From DATFVB01 sp963714035 (GTDB lineage: Bacteria > Acidobacteriota > Thermoanaerobaculia > UBA5066 > DATFVB01), in assembly GCA_963714035.1 (NCBI GenBank), contig OY970224.1:2108001-2172000 (forward strand): a DNA stretch of 64,000 bases, in the 5' to 3' direction. The notes below the pieces were generated by a model. That model did not search any database. It was not told where the DNA came from and was given only the letters and a program-made list of their open reading frames with translations. Positions 44,708-53,889 of this stretch are shown here, piece by piece. The position numbers were made by a program, and so were the translations under genes. Each line of letters begins with the position of its first letter. Position 1 is the first letter of the stretch.

Positions 44708-45655
44708 TTACGGGTTCAGGACGGGGCTCCAGGTCTTGTCGGGGTTGTAGAGCTCCATCTTCTTGAACGCCTCGACGGATCTCGGCCCGAGGTCCTTCTC
44801 GTAGACGACGCCGTCGTGACTCACGATGAAGGTTTTCACGCCGGTCACGCGATAGTCGGCCGGCGCCGCCGCGAGCGCGAAGCCGCCGATCATGACGCCC
44901 TTGACGACGAAATCCATCTTTCCGAGCGGCGCCGCCGGGCCCTGCCCTTTCAGGATCTTGAAGTAATAACCGTGAAGCGGCTCCGCCTTGTTGGAATAAC
45001 CCTCGGCCAGCGAACGGGCGAGGCCCTCCCCCAGCGGTCCTCCGAGGGTCCCGTCGGCGTTGCGCCACGCGAGCCCGTCGTGCTTCCCTTCCGTGCTGAT
45101 GACCTTCTGCGCGTACTGGTTGAGGCGGGAACCGTCGTGTTTCTCGACCCCGTACGCGTGCTGAGCCTCGACGTAGTTTCGGCAGGCCTCGATGGCATCG
45201 AGCTCGTTGCCCCCGATGCGCCGGTAGAGGACTTCTCTCCGCCCGGCCTTCGAGTCGAAGAGCCACTTGCCGTTCCGGCGGACGATCGGGATCGGCATCG
45301 GCCAGTCCTGGTCTCCGATCGAGAGTGTCGCGAGATTCGGGTTCTTCGCATCGACGACGATTTCGTTCTTCTCTTTCGCTTTGGCCGCGAACGCCGCGAG
45401 CTGATTCCTGTCCTGAACGGGATCCTTCGTGACGATGAGATCCGCGCCGTCCGGCCCGAGGATCTCCTTGAGCGCCGGCAGGTCGTAGCCCGCGGCGGCC
45501 GCGACCAGTGCGTCCCCGGCCGCCTTCGGCGTGTCGAAAGTCCGCTGGCGGACCGCCGCAGAAGCCGAGGATTTCGACGTGGTCGCTGCCGACCCATCGA
45601 ACGCCGGCGCGAGGAGGAGAACGCAGACCAACCCGGTGCCAAGCCGATGTTTCAT
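44708..45655 (-). CDS. DUF2950 family secreted protein
   Basis: The 315-residue protein has a signal peptide (LGTGLVCVLLLAPAFDGSAA) and then a DUF2950-like domain: RTFDTPKAAGDALVAAAAGY, ILGPDGADLI, GKWLFDSKAGRREVLYRRIG, GNELDAIEACRNYVEAQHAY, GYYFKILKGQGPAAPLGK and a GGFALAAAPADYRVTG... end. GGAGGTGA precedes the ATG. It follows the DUF3300 gene by 5 nt on the same strand, the arrangement typical of the two families. Function unknown; probably envelope. Confidence 0.85.
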   Translation of the reverse strand: MKHRLGTGLVCVLLLAPAFDGSAATTSKSSASAAVRQRTFDTPKAAGDALVAAAAGYDLPALKEILGPDGADLIVTKDPVQDRNQLAAFAAKAKEKNEIVVDAKNPNLATLSIGDQDWPMPIPIVRRNGKWLFDSKAGRREVLYRRIGGNELDAIEACRNYVEAQHAYGVEKHDGSRLNQYAQKVISTEGKHDGLAWRNADGTLGGPLGEGLARSLAEGYSNKAEPLHGYYFKILKGQGPAAPLGKMDFVVKGVMIGGFALAAAPADYRVTGVKTFIVSHDGVVYEKDLGPRSVEAFKKMELYNPDKTWSPVLNP

Positions 45656-45660
45656 GACGC

Positions 45661-46938
45661 TCACCTCCGCCTCCCGCCGCCGCCGCCGCTCGAGCGCCCG
45701 CCTCCCCGGGAACCGCCCATGCTCGACGAGCCTCGGGAGCTGCTTGCCCGCGCGCCGCTCCCGCTGAAACCGCTCGAGCCGCCTCCGACGGCCGAGGATC
45801 CCCTCGACCCGCCGCCGCTCGCGGCCGCGCCGCCGCGACTCGATGCGGTGGCGCTTGGACCGGCCCCGCCCCCGCCGCCCCGGCTCGAAGCCGTGGCACC
45901 GGGAGCGGCTCCTCCTCCGCTGCGGCTCGACGCGCCGGCGCGGGGGCTCGCTCCCGCTCCTCCCCCGCGGCTTCCCGCCGCGCTCTGTTGACGGGCGCCG
46001 GCCGTTTGACGGGTGCTGCCGCGCGCGTCGCCGCGCGCCGACCCGCCGTACTTGTTCGCCGTCGTCTTGCTCGAGTAAGGAGCCCCGCCGCGATGCTGGG
46101 AGTTGTGCTGCCAGGTGTTGTTGCCGCTGCGATTGCTGACGTTCGTGTTGTTCCTGTTGACGTTCGTGTTCCGGTTGAAGTTGTTGTTCACGTTGATGTC
46201 GACGTCGTTGCTGCCCCAGCCGCAGCCGCCCCACGCGCCGCCCCACGCTGCGCCCATCATCATGCCGGCCGTGAAGCCCACCATGGCGGCGCCGAAGACC
46301 GGAGCGGGCGGGTAGTAGACCGACGGATACGGATAGGCCGGAGGCGGATAGACGACCGTCGGATTGTACGAAGGCACGTAGACGACCTGGGGATCCGTCG
46401 GCTCGACGATGATGACCGTCTTCTGCTCGACGACCTTCGTCTCGACTTTCTGCTGCTCGTTCGACTTGAGGGAGCCTTTCTCCTCGGCCTTCTTCCGCAT
46501 GCGCTGGACGGCATCCATGACGTCGCTCTGCTGATCGAGGAAAGCGTCCCCGAGCTGCGTCGTCCACTGGACGTCGTCCGCGAGCCTCTTGGCCACCTCG
46601 GGAAACGCCGCCATGGCCTGGATGGACGGATCCCAGGGCTGCTTGGCGACCGCATCGGCGAGAGCCTTGTCCTTAAGGCCCGGGTTCTTTCCAAGCCACT
46701 GCTGGAGCTGGATGATCTCGAGCGGGTAGGTCGCCGCCACGAGCGTCTGGGCGAGCAGCGAGTCGGGATAGAGCGCGATCGGCGCCACGAGCGAGTCGAG
46801 CTGGTCGGCCGGGATTTTGGCGGCCGGCGCCTCGGCGGGAGCCTCCTGGGCGAAGAGCGCCCCCTGGCCGCGGGCGAGAAGCGCCACGCAGACGATCGCC
46901 AGAAGCTTGCGTACGGGTCGGGACGATTTCCGCTCCAT
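45661..46938 (-). CDS. DUF3300 family secreted protein with Gly/Ser-rich tail
   Basis: The 425-residue protein has a signal peptide (RKLLAIVCVALLARGQGALF), the DUF3300 core (LDSLVAPIALYPDSLLAQTL, TYPLEIIQLQQWLGKNPGLK, ALADAVAKQPWDPSIQAMAA), a VYVPSYNPTVVYPPPAYPYP stretch, a hydrophobic G/A/M region, an Asn-rich segment and a C-terminal 140 residues almost purely Gly, Ser, Ala and Arg ending GGGGGRRR. The tail looks like a low-complexity envelope or surface region. It is the first gene of the two-gene operon, divergent from the radical SAM gene. Confidence 0.85.
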   Translation of the reverse strand: MERKSSRPVRKLLAIVCVALLARGQGALFAQEAPAEAPAAKIPADQLDSLVAPIALYPDSLLAQTLVAATYPLEIIQLQQWLGKNPGLKDKALADAVAKQPWDPSIQAMAAFPEVAKRLADDVQWTTQLGDAFLDQQSDVMDAVQRMRKKAEEKGSLKSNEQQKVETKVVEQKTVIIVEPTDPQVVYVPSYNPTVVYPPPAYPYPSVYYPPAPVFGAAMVGFTAGMMMGAAWGGAWGGCGWGSNDVDINVNNNFNRNTNVNRNNTNVSNRSGNNTWQHNSQHRGGAPYSSKTTANKYGGSARGDARGSTRQTAGARQQSAAGSRGGGAGASPRAGASSRSGGGAAPGATASSRGGGGGAGPSATASSRGGAAASGGGSRGSSAVGGGSSGFSGSGARASSSRGSSSMGGSRGGGRSSGGGGGRRR

Positions 46939-47253
46939 GAGTTCTCCTTCTGGCGGCGTCAACGGAAGAAAGCGAGGCTGCGGGGGCCGTGAACGAACAG
47001 GCCGTTCGAACCTTGAACGGGTGGGCTCAGTCGCTGCCGGCGGGAATCCGGAGCGACGAGGTCGGCGGAAGTAGAATTCCACTGGAAGGGAAGCCTTTCG
47101 AGGAAGTTGGTCACGCGTTCCGGCTCCTTCCGTCGGTCGATAGATCGTACGGTTCGCCGGGAGGCGTGGACATTGGACCTTGGTCCTAGACGCGAGAGAG
47201 ACAAAGTTTGACACGATGGACGACAGTGCATTTCCTTCCGGGGAGCGTTTCCC
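46939..47253. other. Divergent promoter region
   Basis: No gene is seen. The right-hand part carries ATTGGACCTTGGTCC at 47172-47186. The rest is ordinary non-coding sequence. Confidence 0.5.
47172..47186 (+). promoter_or_regulatory. GGAC-N4-GTCC palindrome upstream of radical SAM gene
   Basis: ATTGGACCTTGGTCC lies 67 nt before the ATG, on the same strand and in the same orientation relative to the gene as the other two copies. Confidence 0.6.
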
Positions 47254-48795
47254 ATGCGTAAGCTGAAGATCGGCGTCGTCGACCTCGTGACGAAAGGGCC
47301 GACCCGCGCCCTCTATGCGCGCGTCATGAACGCGAACCTCGCGAGCATCATGCCGCAGGCCGTCGGCGTGTGGTGCGAAGGGCTGGGGCACTCGGTCACG
47401 TACGTCTGTTATACGGGCCTCGAGAACCTGAGCGACGAGCTGCCCGACGACGTCGACCTCGTTTTCATCGGTGCTTTCACCGAGGCGGCGTTTCTCGCCT
47501 ATGCGATCTCCAACTTCTTCCGCTCACGCGGGGCGGTCACGGTCCTGGGGGGTCCGCACGCCCGCTGCTATCCGGAAGACGCGAGAAACTACTTCGACTA
47601 CGTCCTCGGATTCACGGATCGCGCGATCATCGAAGAAGTGCTCACGGAGTGCGCTCCCCACCGGCCCGAGGGACGATGGTTGAACGCGATCCGGCAGCCC
47701 GGCGTCCTGCCGGGCGTGCGCGAGCGGTGGCATTTCATCGAAAAGACGCTCCGGAAGGCCCCCCTCATCAAGATGATTCCGATCCTGGGCAGCCTCGGGT
47801 GCCCTTACACGTGCAGCTTCTGCATCGACTCGGTCGTCCCGTACCAGCCGCTCGATCTCGACGTTCTGCGGGAAGACCTGCGGTTCATCCTCCAGAAGGT
47901 CGAGCGCCCGATCGTCGGATGGCACGATCCGAACTTCGGAGTGCGGTTCGACGATTTCCTCGGCGCGATCGAGGACGCCGCTCCCCCCGGGAGCATCCGG
48001 TTCATCGCGGAGAGCAGCCTGTCGCTTCTCTCGGAGCCGCACCTGAAGCGGTTGAAGAAGAACGGATTCGGGGCTCTCCTGCCGGGGATCGAGTCGTGGT
48101 ACGACATGGGCAACAAGTCGAAGACGGGAACGAAGACCGGGATGGAAAAGGTTCGCGAGGTCTCGGACCACGTGAACACCATCCTCCGGTACGTCCCGTA
48201 CGTCCAGACGAACTTCGTCCTCGGCCTCGACGGAGAGTCGGGCGCGGAACCCTTCGAGCTGACCAAAAGGTTCATCGACGCCACACCCGGCGCTTTCCCG
48301 GGATATTCGCTCCTCTCCGCGTTCGGACGCGCCGCGCCGGTCAACCTCCAGTATCAGCGCGCCGGCCGCGTGCTGCCGTTCCCGTTCCACTTCCTCGACA
48401 ACAACCACGCGATGAACGTCAAACCCCAGAACTATGCGTGGAGGGAGTTCTACGACCGGGTGATCGACCTCACTCGGTACTCGTTCTCGCCGCGCGCCAT
48501 TTTCCGAAGATGCCTCGCGACCCGGTCGGCGATCCCGCGCTGGATGAACGTCGTGCGCGCCGTTTCTTCGGAAGGGTACGGCCGGATCGCGTACTACACG
48601 TCGCTGCGGCGGCGACTCGACGACGACCCGCAGGTCCGCGACTACTTCTCCCGGGCGACGGACGACCTTCCCGACTTCTATCGCGATCAGGTCGAACAGG
48701 ACCTCGGTCCCCTCTACCGGTGGCTCCCGGAGGGGAGCCTGTATCACGATCCCAACGCCTACTTGAAATCCGAAGCGAAATTGCTCGCGAGCTGA
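47254..48795 (+). CDS. Radical SAM protein with N-terminal Rossmann-like domain
   Basis: The 513-residue protein has a B12-binding-like N-terminal domain (about 1-150; GVVDLVTKGPTRALYARVMN, DVDLVFIGAFTEAAFLAYAI, VTVLGGPHARCYPEDARNYF), but the canonical DxHxxG cobalamin motif is not seen. The radical SAM core starts at LGSLGCPYTCSFC (C-x3-C-x2-C) and continues with GWHDPNFGVRFDDF and LPGIESWYDMG. GGGGAG precedes the ATG. The glycosyltransferase starts 3 nt after its stop, so the two probably act in one pathway, perhaps a surface-lipid or glycan modification; the substrate is unknown. Confidence 0.88.
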   Translation: MRKLKIGVVDLVTKGPTRALYARVMNANLASIMPQAVGVWCEGLGHSVTYVCYTGLENLSDELPDDVDLVFIGAFTEAAFLAYAISNFFRSRGAVTVLGGPHARCYPEDARNYFDYVLGFTDRAIIEEVLTECAPHRPEGRWLNAIRQPGVLPGVRERWHFIEKTLRKAPLIKMIPILGSLGCPYTCSFCIDSVVPYQPLDLDVLREDLRFILQKVERPIVGWHDPNFGVRFDDFLGAIEDAAPPGSIRFIAESSLSLLSEPHLKRLKKNGFGALLPGIESWYDMGNKSKTGTKTGMEKVREVSDHVNTILRYVPYVQTNFVLGLDGESGAEPFELTKRFIDATPGAFPGYSLLSAFGRAAPVNLQYQRAGRVLPFPFHFLDNNHAMNVKPQNYAWREFYDRVIDLTRYSFSPRAIFRRCLATRSAIPRWMNVVRAVSSEGYGRIAYYTSLRRRLDDDPQVRDYFSRATDDLPDFYRDQVEQDLGPLYRWLPEGSLYHDPNAYLKSEAKLLAS

Positions 48796-48797
48796 GG

Positions 48798-49514
48798 GTG
48801 CCCGACTTCTCCCTCGTCGTTCCGGCCTACAACGAGGAGCGGTACATCGGCCGGTTGCTCGACTCGGTCGATCGGGCGCGGGCTGCCTACTCGGGAGGCG
48901 CCGGCCGTATCGAGGTCATCGTCGCCGACAATGGATCGACGGACCGGACGGCCGAGCTCGCGGCCGCACGGGGTTGCCGCGTGGCTCGTGTCGAGAAACG
49001 GATCATCGCGGCGGCGCGAAACGGCGGCGCGGCCATGGCTCGCGGCGAAGTCCTGTGCTTCACCGATGCGGACGGACAGATCCATCCAGAGACCTTCGAC
49101 GCCATCGAAGCCTCCCTCGCCTCGGGCCGCGTGGTCGGGGGATCGACCGGCGTCACGTCCGAGCGCTGGTCGCCGGGAATCGTGATGACGTGGGCCTTTC
49201 TTCTTCCGCTCGTCTGGATCACGGGTTTCGACACCGGGGTCGTTTTCTGCCGGCGGGAGGACTTCGAGACGATCGGCGGCTACGACGAGTCCCTGCGTAT
49301 CGCGGAGGACCTGAAATTCCTTCTCGCCCTCCGTCGCCTCGGGGGACGAACACGACGGCGCCTCGCGCGCGTCACCTCGGCAAAGGCGATTGCCTCGACG
49401 CGCAAATTCGACGAGCGCGGCGACTGGCATTACTTCGATCTGTTGGCCTCGCTGCTTCGGCGCTCCACCCGAACCGAGTGGGTCGAACGGTACTGGTACC
49501 GGCCGAACCGCTGA
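48798..49514 (+). CDS. Family 2 glycosyltransferase
   Basis: GTG 48798 gives 238 residues starting VPDFSLVVPAYNEERYIGRL, the GT2 nucleotide-binding strand, then VIVADNGSTDRTAELAAARG, the DADG metal-binding motif (LCFTDADGQIH) and a FDTGVVFCRREDFETIGGYD acceptor region. It is smaller than many GT2 enzymes but complete in motifs. The ribosome site is weak (GAGG directly before GTG), so it may depend on translation of the radical SAM gene. It is followed after 76 nt by a kinase. Confidence 0.88.
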   Translation: MPDFSLVVPAYNEERYIGRLLDSVDRARAAYSGGAGRIEVIVADNGSTDRTAELAAARGCRVARVEKRIIAAARNGGAAMARGEVLCFTDADGQIHPETFDAIEASLASGRVVGGSTGVTSERWSPGIVMTWAFLLPLVWITGFDTGVVFCRREDFETIGGYDESLRIAEDLKFLLALRRLGGRTRRRLARVTSAKAIASTRKFDERGDWHYFDLLASLLRRSTRTEWVERYWYRPNR

Positions 49515-49590
49515 AGTTGCGGCTTCGAATCCAGAACGACAAGGCTGCTGTTCCGGTGGGCGGGATAGGATCGCCTAAACAGGAGAAGCC

Positions 49591-51996
49591 TTGACCTTAG
49601 CTTCCGGCACCCGCCTCGGGCCCTACGAGATTCTTGTGCCGATCGGCGCCGGCGGCATGGGAGAAGTCTATCGGGCGAAGGACGCCAAGCTCGATCGGGA
49701 CGTCGCCATCAAAGTGCTGCCGGAGGCGGTGGCGTCCAACCCGGACGTGCTCGCGCGGTTCGAGCGGGAGGCCAAGGCCGTCGCCGCGCTCTCGCACCCG
49801 AACATCCTCGCGATCTTCGACTACGGACACCAGGACGGCGTGGCCTATGCGGTCATGGAGCTGCTTTCCGGTCAGACGCTGCGGGATCGGCTGGATTCGG
49901 GCCCGCTGCCGCAGAAGGTCGCCGTCGATTACGCATTGCAGATCGCGAAGGGTCTCTCGGCTGCCCACGAGAGGGGAATTGTTCACAGGGACTTGAAGCC
50001 CGAAAACGTGTGGGTCACGAAAGACGGGCACTTGAAGATCCTCGACTTCGGCCTGGCCAAAAGGACCGAACAGCAGGCCGACCAGGAAACCAACGCGCCG
50101 ACGCAATCCAAGGGCACCGAGCCCGGCACTGTGATGGGGACGATGGGCTACATGTCGCCCGAGCAGGTGCGGGGGCGCGAAGTCGATCACCGATCCGACA
50201 TCTTCTCCTTTGGGACGATCCTCTACGAGATGCTCTCGGGCCGAAGAGCGTTCAAGAAGGACACGGCGAGCGACACGATGGCCGCGATCATGCGGGACGA
50301 GCCGCCGGAGTTTTCGGAGTCGGGCCGAAACATCCCGGTCGCGCTCGATCACGTCGTCCGGCACTGCCTGGAGAAGGATCCGGGCAATCGCTTCCAGACG
50401 GCGAAGGACATCGCCTTCGCGCTGTCAGAAGCGTCGGGCTCGACGATCACGAGCGGCGTACAGACGGTTGCTCGAGCTCCCGCCCGCCGCCGGGCCGTCG
50501 TCGTCGCTACCGCCTTCGCCATCGTCGCCGCCTTGATCGTCGCCGGCATCTTACTCAGGAAGCGCTCCGTGCCCGGTGGGACCGCCTCGGCGCCCGGCGT
50601 TTCGGACCACTCGATCGCCGTGCTGCCGTTCACGAACATGTCGGATGACAAGCAACAGGACTATTTTGCCGACGGCATCTCCGAGGACCTGCTGAACCTT
50701 CTGACGAAGGTCCCGCAGCTGCAGGTGACGGCGCGCACCTCGTCCTTCTCGTTCAAGGGCAAGGACGTCAAGATCCCGGAGATCGCCAGGCAGCTCCACG
50801 TGGCGCACGTGCTGGAAGGCTCAGTCAGGAAAGCCGGCAACCAGGTGCGGGTCACGGCGCAGTTGATCGACGCCGCGACCGATACGCAGCTCTGGTCGCA
50901 GACCTACGACCGCAAGCTCGATGACATCTTCGCGATCCAGGACGAGATTGCGGCCGACGTGGTGAAGAACCTGAAGGTTACCCTGCTCGGTCAGGCGCCG
51001 AAAGCGCGTGAGACCAACCCCGAGGCCTACGCGCTGTATCTTCAGGCCAAACAGCTCGGACGGCAGTTCACCCCCGACGCCTTCAAGCAATCTGATGCGC
51101 TGTACCGCAAAGCGCTGGCGATTGATCCGCGCTACGCCCCGGCGTGGGACGGGCTGTCCACTAACTTCACGAACGAGACGGGCCAGGGCCTGCTGCCCAA
51201 CAAGGAGGGGTACGCCCAATCCCGCGAGGCAGCCACGAAGGCGCTCGCGATCGATCCGGATTACGCGCCGGCCCACGCTAGCCTTGCTTGGATTGCGATG
51301 ACCGGAGAGAACGACCTCGCCGGCGCGGCGAGGCACTTCCAGCGCGCGCTGGAGCTCGATCCGGCCGATCCCGGTGTGCTCGGCAACTGCGCCTCGCTGT
51401 TCCAGGCACTCGGTCGCATGGACGAGGCGCTGGCGCTCGAGGAGGCCATCGTCCGCCGCGATCCGGTGAATGTGACGACGCTCTCCAACCTGGGCTTTAA
51501 CCAGCGTATGGTCGGCCGGCTTGACGCAGCGATTGCGACGGACCGCACCACGCTGAGCCTCTCGCCGGGCCGGGGCGGCAAGCACGCCGAAATTGCCAAT
51601 GCGCTGTTGCTGAAGGGCGATGCGAAAGGGGCGCTTGCGGAGATCGAGCAGGATAAGAGTGAGTTGTGGAAGATGATCGGCCTGCCAATGGCGTACCACG
51701 CGCTCGGGCGCAAGGCCGACTCCGACGCCGCGCTGGCAGCACTGATCGCGAAGTGGGAGAAGGACGCTCCCTTCAACATCGCCTATGTCTACGCTTTCCG
51801 GGGCGAGGCGGACAAGGCGTTCGCGTGGCTCGACAAGGCGGTCGAGTACGGCGACGGCGGCCTCACCGCGATCGTGACGGAGAACCTGTTCGACAAGATC
51901 CGCAAAGACCCGCGATGGCTGCCGTTTCTGCGCAAGATCGGCAAGGCGCCGGAGCAGCTGGCGAAGATCGATTTCAAGGTGACGCTGCCGAAGTAG
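49591..51996 (+). CDS. Ser/Thr protein kinase with TolB-like domain and TPRs
   Basis: The start is TTG 49591 with AGGAGA 5 nt upstream; 801 residues. The kinase (GAGGMGEV, Lys41, HRDLKPEN, DFGLAK, GYMSPEQVRG) is followed by a helix at about 303-322 (AFAIVAALIVAGILL). Instead of a propeller it has a TolB/FlgO-type domain (SIAVLPFTNMSDDKQQDYFA, HVLEGSVRKAGNQVRVTAQL, WSQTYDRKLDDIFAIQDEIA) and TPR-like helices (ALYRKALAIDPRYAPAWDGL, EAATKALAIDPDYAPAHASL). Its near-copy lies at 53890-56295. It is the only other sensor type among the kinases here. Confidence 0.94.
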   Translation: MTLASGTRLGPYEILVPIGAGGMGEVYRAKDAKLDRDVAIKVLPEAVASNPDVLARFEREAKAVAALSHPNILAIFDYGHQDGVAYAVMELLSGQTLRDRLDSGPLPQKVAVDYALQIAKGLSAAHERGIVHRDLKPENVWVTKDGHLKILDFGLAKRTEQQADQETNAPTQSKGTEPGTVMGTMGYMSPEQVRGREVDHRSDIFSFGTILYEMLSGRRAFKKDTASDTMAAIMRDEPPEFSESGRNIPVALDHVVRHCLEKDPGNRFQTAKDIAFALSEASGSTITSGVQTVARAPARRRAVVVATAFAIVAALIVAGILLRKRSVPGGTASAPGVSDHSIAVLPFTNMSDDKQQDYFADGISEDLLNLLTKVPQLQVTARTSSFSFKGKDVKIPEIARQLHVAHVLEGSVRKAGNQVRVTAQLIDAATDTQLWSQTYDRKLDDIFAIQDEIAADVVKNLKVTLLGQAPKARETNPEAYALYLQAKQLGRQFTPDAFKQSDALYRKALAIDPRYAPAWDGLSTNFTNETGQGLLPNKEGYAQSREAATKALAIDPDYAPAHASLAWIAMTGENDLAGAARHFQRALELDPADPGVLGNCASLFQALGRMDEALALEEAIVRRDPVNVTTLSNLGFNQRMVGRLDAAIATDRTTLSLSPGRGGKHAEIANALLLKGDAKGALAEIEQDKSELWKMIGLPMAYHALGRKADSDAALAALIAKWEKDAPFNIAYVYAFRGEADKAFAWLDKAVEYGDGGLTAIVTENLFDKIRKDPRWLPFLRKIGKAPEQLAKIDFKVTLPK

Positions 51997-52562
51997 GCGG
52001 CGCTCCCTTCGTCATGCTCTTCGTATCGGACGAGCGTGTGGTCAGTCTCACGTCGTCGGGTCTTCTGGAATCCCCAGAGAAACTAAACACGGGCCGGTGA
52101 CGGGAGTTCCTGGGGATTGCTTCGCTGCGCTCGCAATGACTGTGAATCCGCGAACGCCGTGAGGTCCCAGGACTTCGGCCGGGCCCCGGAGCGGTCAAGC
52201 CGAGAAGGCGAGCCGCGGAGGGCAGAACGCGATTAGTCTCCCCGAAGGAATTTCAGCGCGCGACCGGGGTCGCAGCCGCGAAGCGGCCGGCGCGCAGCGC
52301 CGAGCGCGCCGATCGCCGCGCACGCCAGTGCGCGAGCAATCGAGGGGAGGAGGATCGCGTTCTGGGAGGCCGGCGCGTTCCAGCGCAAGCGAGCGCGACC
52401 GGCCGACGTGGATGGCCTGCCCAGGCGGGTGGAGACCGCCGGGTCGTGCACGTTTCGGGCTTTGGAGCGGTCGAGCGCGCCGACGCGAGCGACCTGCGGC
52501 TTAGAAGCCCGGCTGACCGAAGCCGTGAATTGCCGCCGGGCGCACCGTGCCGCCCTTCCTCG
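51997..52562. other. Gene-free stretch with repeats and a degenerate tRNA-Arg fragment
   Basis: It contains a dispersed repeat near 52112-52132 (TTGCTTCGCTGCGCTCGCAA), a 58-nt segment (52353-52410) repeated with two differences at 56498-56555, and a tRNA-like degenerate block at 52413-52507. No gene is supported. Confidence 0.6.
52413..52507 (-). repeat. Degenerate tRNA-Arg 3'-half with insert
   Basis: It begins TGGCCTGCCC, like the 3' end of tRNA-Arg at 58937, and ends GCGGCTTAGAAG, like its anticodon arm, with about 50 nt of inserted sequence in the middle. A sister copy with the same insert is at 56301-56394. Confidence 0.5.
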
Positions 52563-53459
52563 TCACGGACGTCCGCTCACCTTCGCCGGACTGGCCACAT
52601 CGGGCGTCTTGATCACCCTCACCGCCCTCGGGAGGACCGAGATTCCTACCACGGCGGACACCTGATGCGACGCCCCGTCCCCGACCGTCACCCCGAACGT
52701 GAAAGGTCCCTCATCGAGCGGAGTACCGGTGACGCTCCCGTCGGCGCCGAGTAACAGGCCGGGCGGCATCGACGATCCCTCAGCGAGATCCCAGACGTAC
52801 GGCAGCAGACCACCACTCGATTCCACGGCACTCCGATAACGCTCGCCGATCCTCGCGGAAGGGAGATTGACGGTCGTGATCGCGAGCGACTGCGAGGTCA
52901 GGCCGAAGGAAGTCTCGTCCACGTAGCCGACCACATTCGGACCGGTCGGGTCGTCGTTCTTGAAGATCCCGAAGTAAAGCATTGCCGAAGCCGATCCGGC
53001 GGGCGGATCCACGCTGCTCCCGAGAACCGATGTCCACACGTCCGTCGGTGGCGGATTGGGAGTATCGAATTCGTCGAATCTCATGGAGGAGCCGGAGCAA
53101 TCACCGCTCGCATACCAGTCGATCAGAGACGCTCCGCCTGGCCGCTGCCCCTCCCCTGAGGGAAGGTAGAAGCTCGCTCCGACGTCATATGGCCCCGGAC
53201 CGGGAAGCATCAAGCATTGTTGAACGACTTGAACGTCACCGACGTCGTCAGTTTCAAGAATGTTCGCCGACCCGGAGGATGCGACGTCATTGACGTCGTG
53301 GTTCGACCACTGGGTAAACAATGGAGTGTAGGTCCATCCGCTGAGATCCGTCGCAAAGCCCGGGTTGACGAGAAGATTGTCATTCGTCTGCGCCGAGGCA
53401 TGGGCGGCGAGAAACACGGTCCCGAAAAGAGCGAAGAGCATCAGGGTGTTTTTTCTCAC
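52563..53459 (-). CDS. Secreted protein with putative Ig-like (He_PIG) domain
   Basis: The 298-residue protein has a signal peptide (MRKNTLMLFALFGTVFLAAH, then ASAQ) and an N-terminal jelly-roll-like part (NLLVNPGFATDLSGWTY), a pattern of carbohydrate-binding-type modules. A putative Ig domain follows (IGERYRSAVESSGGLLPYVW, MPPGLLLGADGSVTGTP, FTFGVTVGDG). It is extracellular or surface-bound and no catalytic site is visible. It lies between the two duplicated TPR kinases on the opposite strand and has no evident partner. Confidence 0.75.
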   Translation of the reverse strand: MRKNTLMLFALFGTVFLAAHASAQTNDNLLVNPGFATDLSGWTYTPLFTQWSNHDVNDVASSGSANILETDDVGDVQVVQQCLMLPGPGPYDVGASFYLPSGEGQRPGGASLIDWYASGDCSGSSMRFDEFDTPNPPPTDVWTSVLGSSVDPPAGSASAMLYFGIFKNDDPTGPNVVGYVDETSFGLTSQSLAITTVNLPSARIGERYRSAVESSGGLLPYVWDLAEGSSMPPGLLLGADGSVTGTPLDEGPFTFGVTVGDGASHQVSAVVGISVLPRAVRVIKTPDVASPAKVSGRP

Positions 53460-53889
53460 GGTTGACTCCTTTCGTGCGGTTGAAGTCCGGGGGACGTCCC
53501 GGAGCTATGGAAAATGCGTCCCGTTTTGAAGATGGATGCCGACCGGGGACGGCGCCGGATAGTCCCGAAGCTTCGACAGGTTCGCCTCGAGAAAAAGTTG
53601 GGTTCCAGGACCGATCGCTTCGGCCGCGACGATGCTCACGGGCGACAGCGGATCGCCATGACGAGCAAAGCAAGAATCCGTTTCACTGTTCGAATGATCC
53701 TAACACTGCCTCCCATGGACCACTCCGAGGGGACGTCGCGCGCCCTTACGCCGACGGATCCACAGTCCGCAACCGGAATCACCTGGATCTGACCCGGTTC
53801 TCCGACGAGCAGATCGGGTCAGAAACGAATCCTTTCTCGCGTCGGTCGTCGGCGGTGGGCAGGATAGAATCGCTCAAAAGGGAGAAATC
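53460..53889. other. Upstream region of second TPR kinase with inverted repeat
   Basis: No gene is supported. TCTGACCCG (53788-53796) and CGGGTCAGA (53815-53823) form a 9-bp inverted repeat resembling the GGGGTCAGATC word of the 5700 repeats. TAGAAT at 53865-53870 is a candidate -10, 19 nt before the TTG start. The last about 40 nt match the corresponding region of 49591. Confidence 0.5.

Noticed and set aside
52408..52665. Small plus-strand ORFs after the TPR kinase
   Set aside because: They lie in a repeat/tRNA-derived region and overlap the 3' end of the secreted-protein gene; composition is not coding-like.
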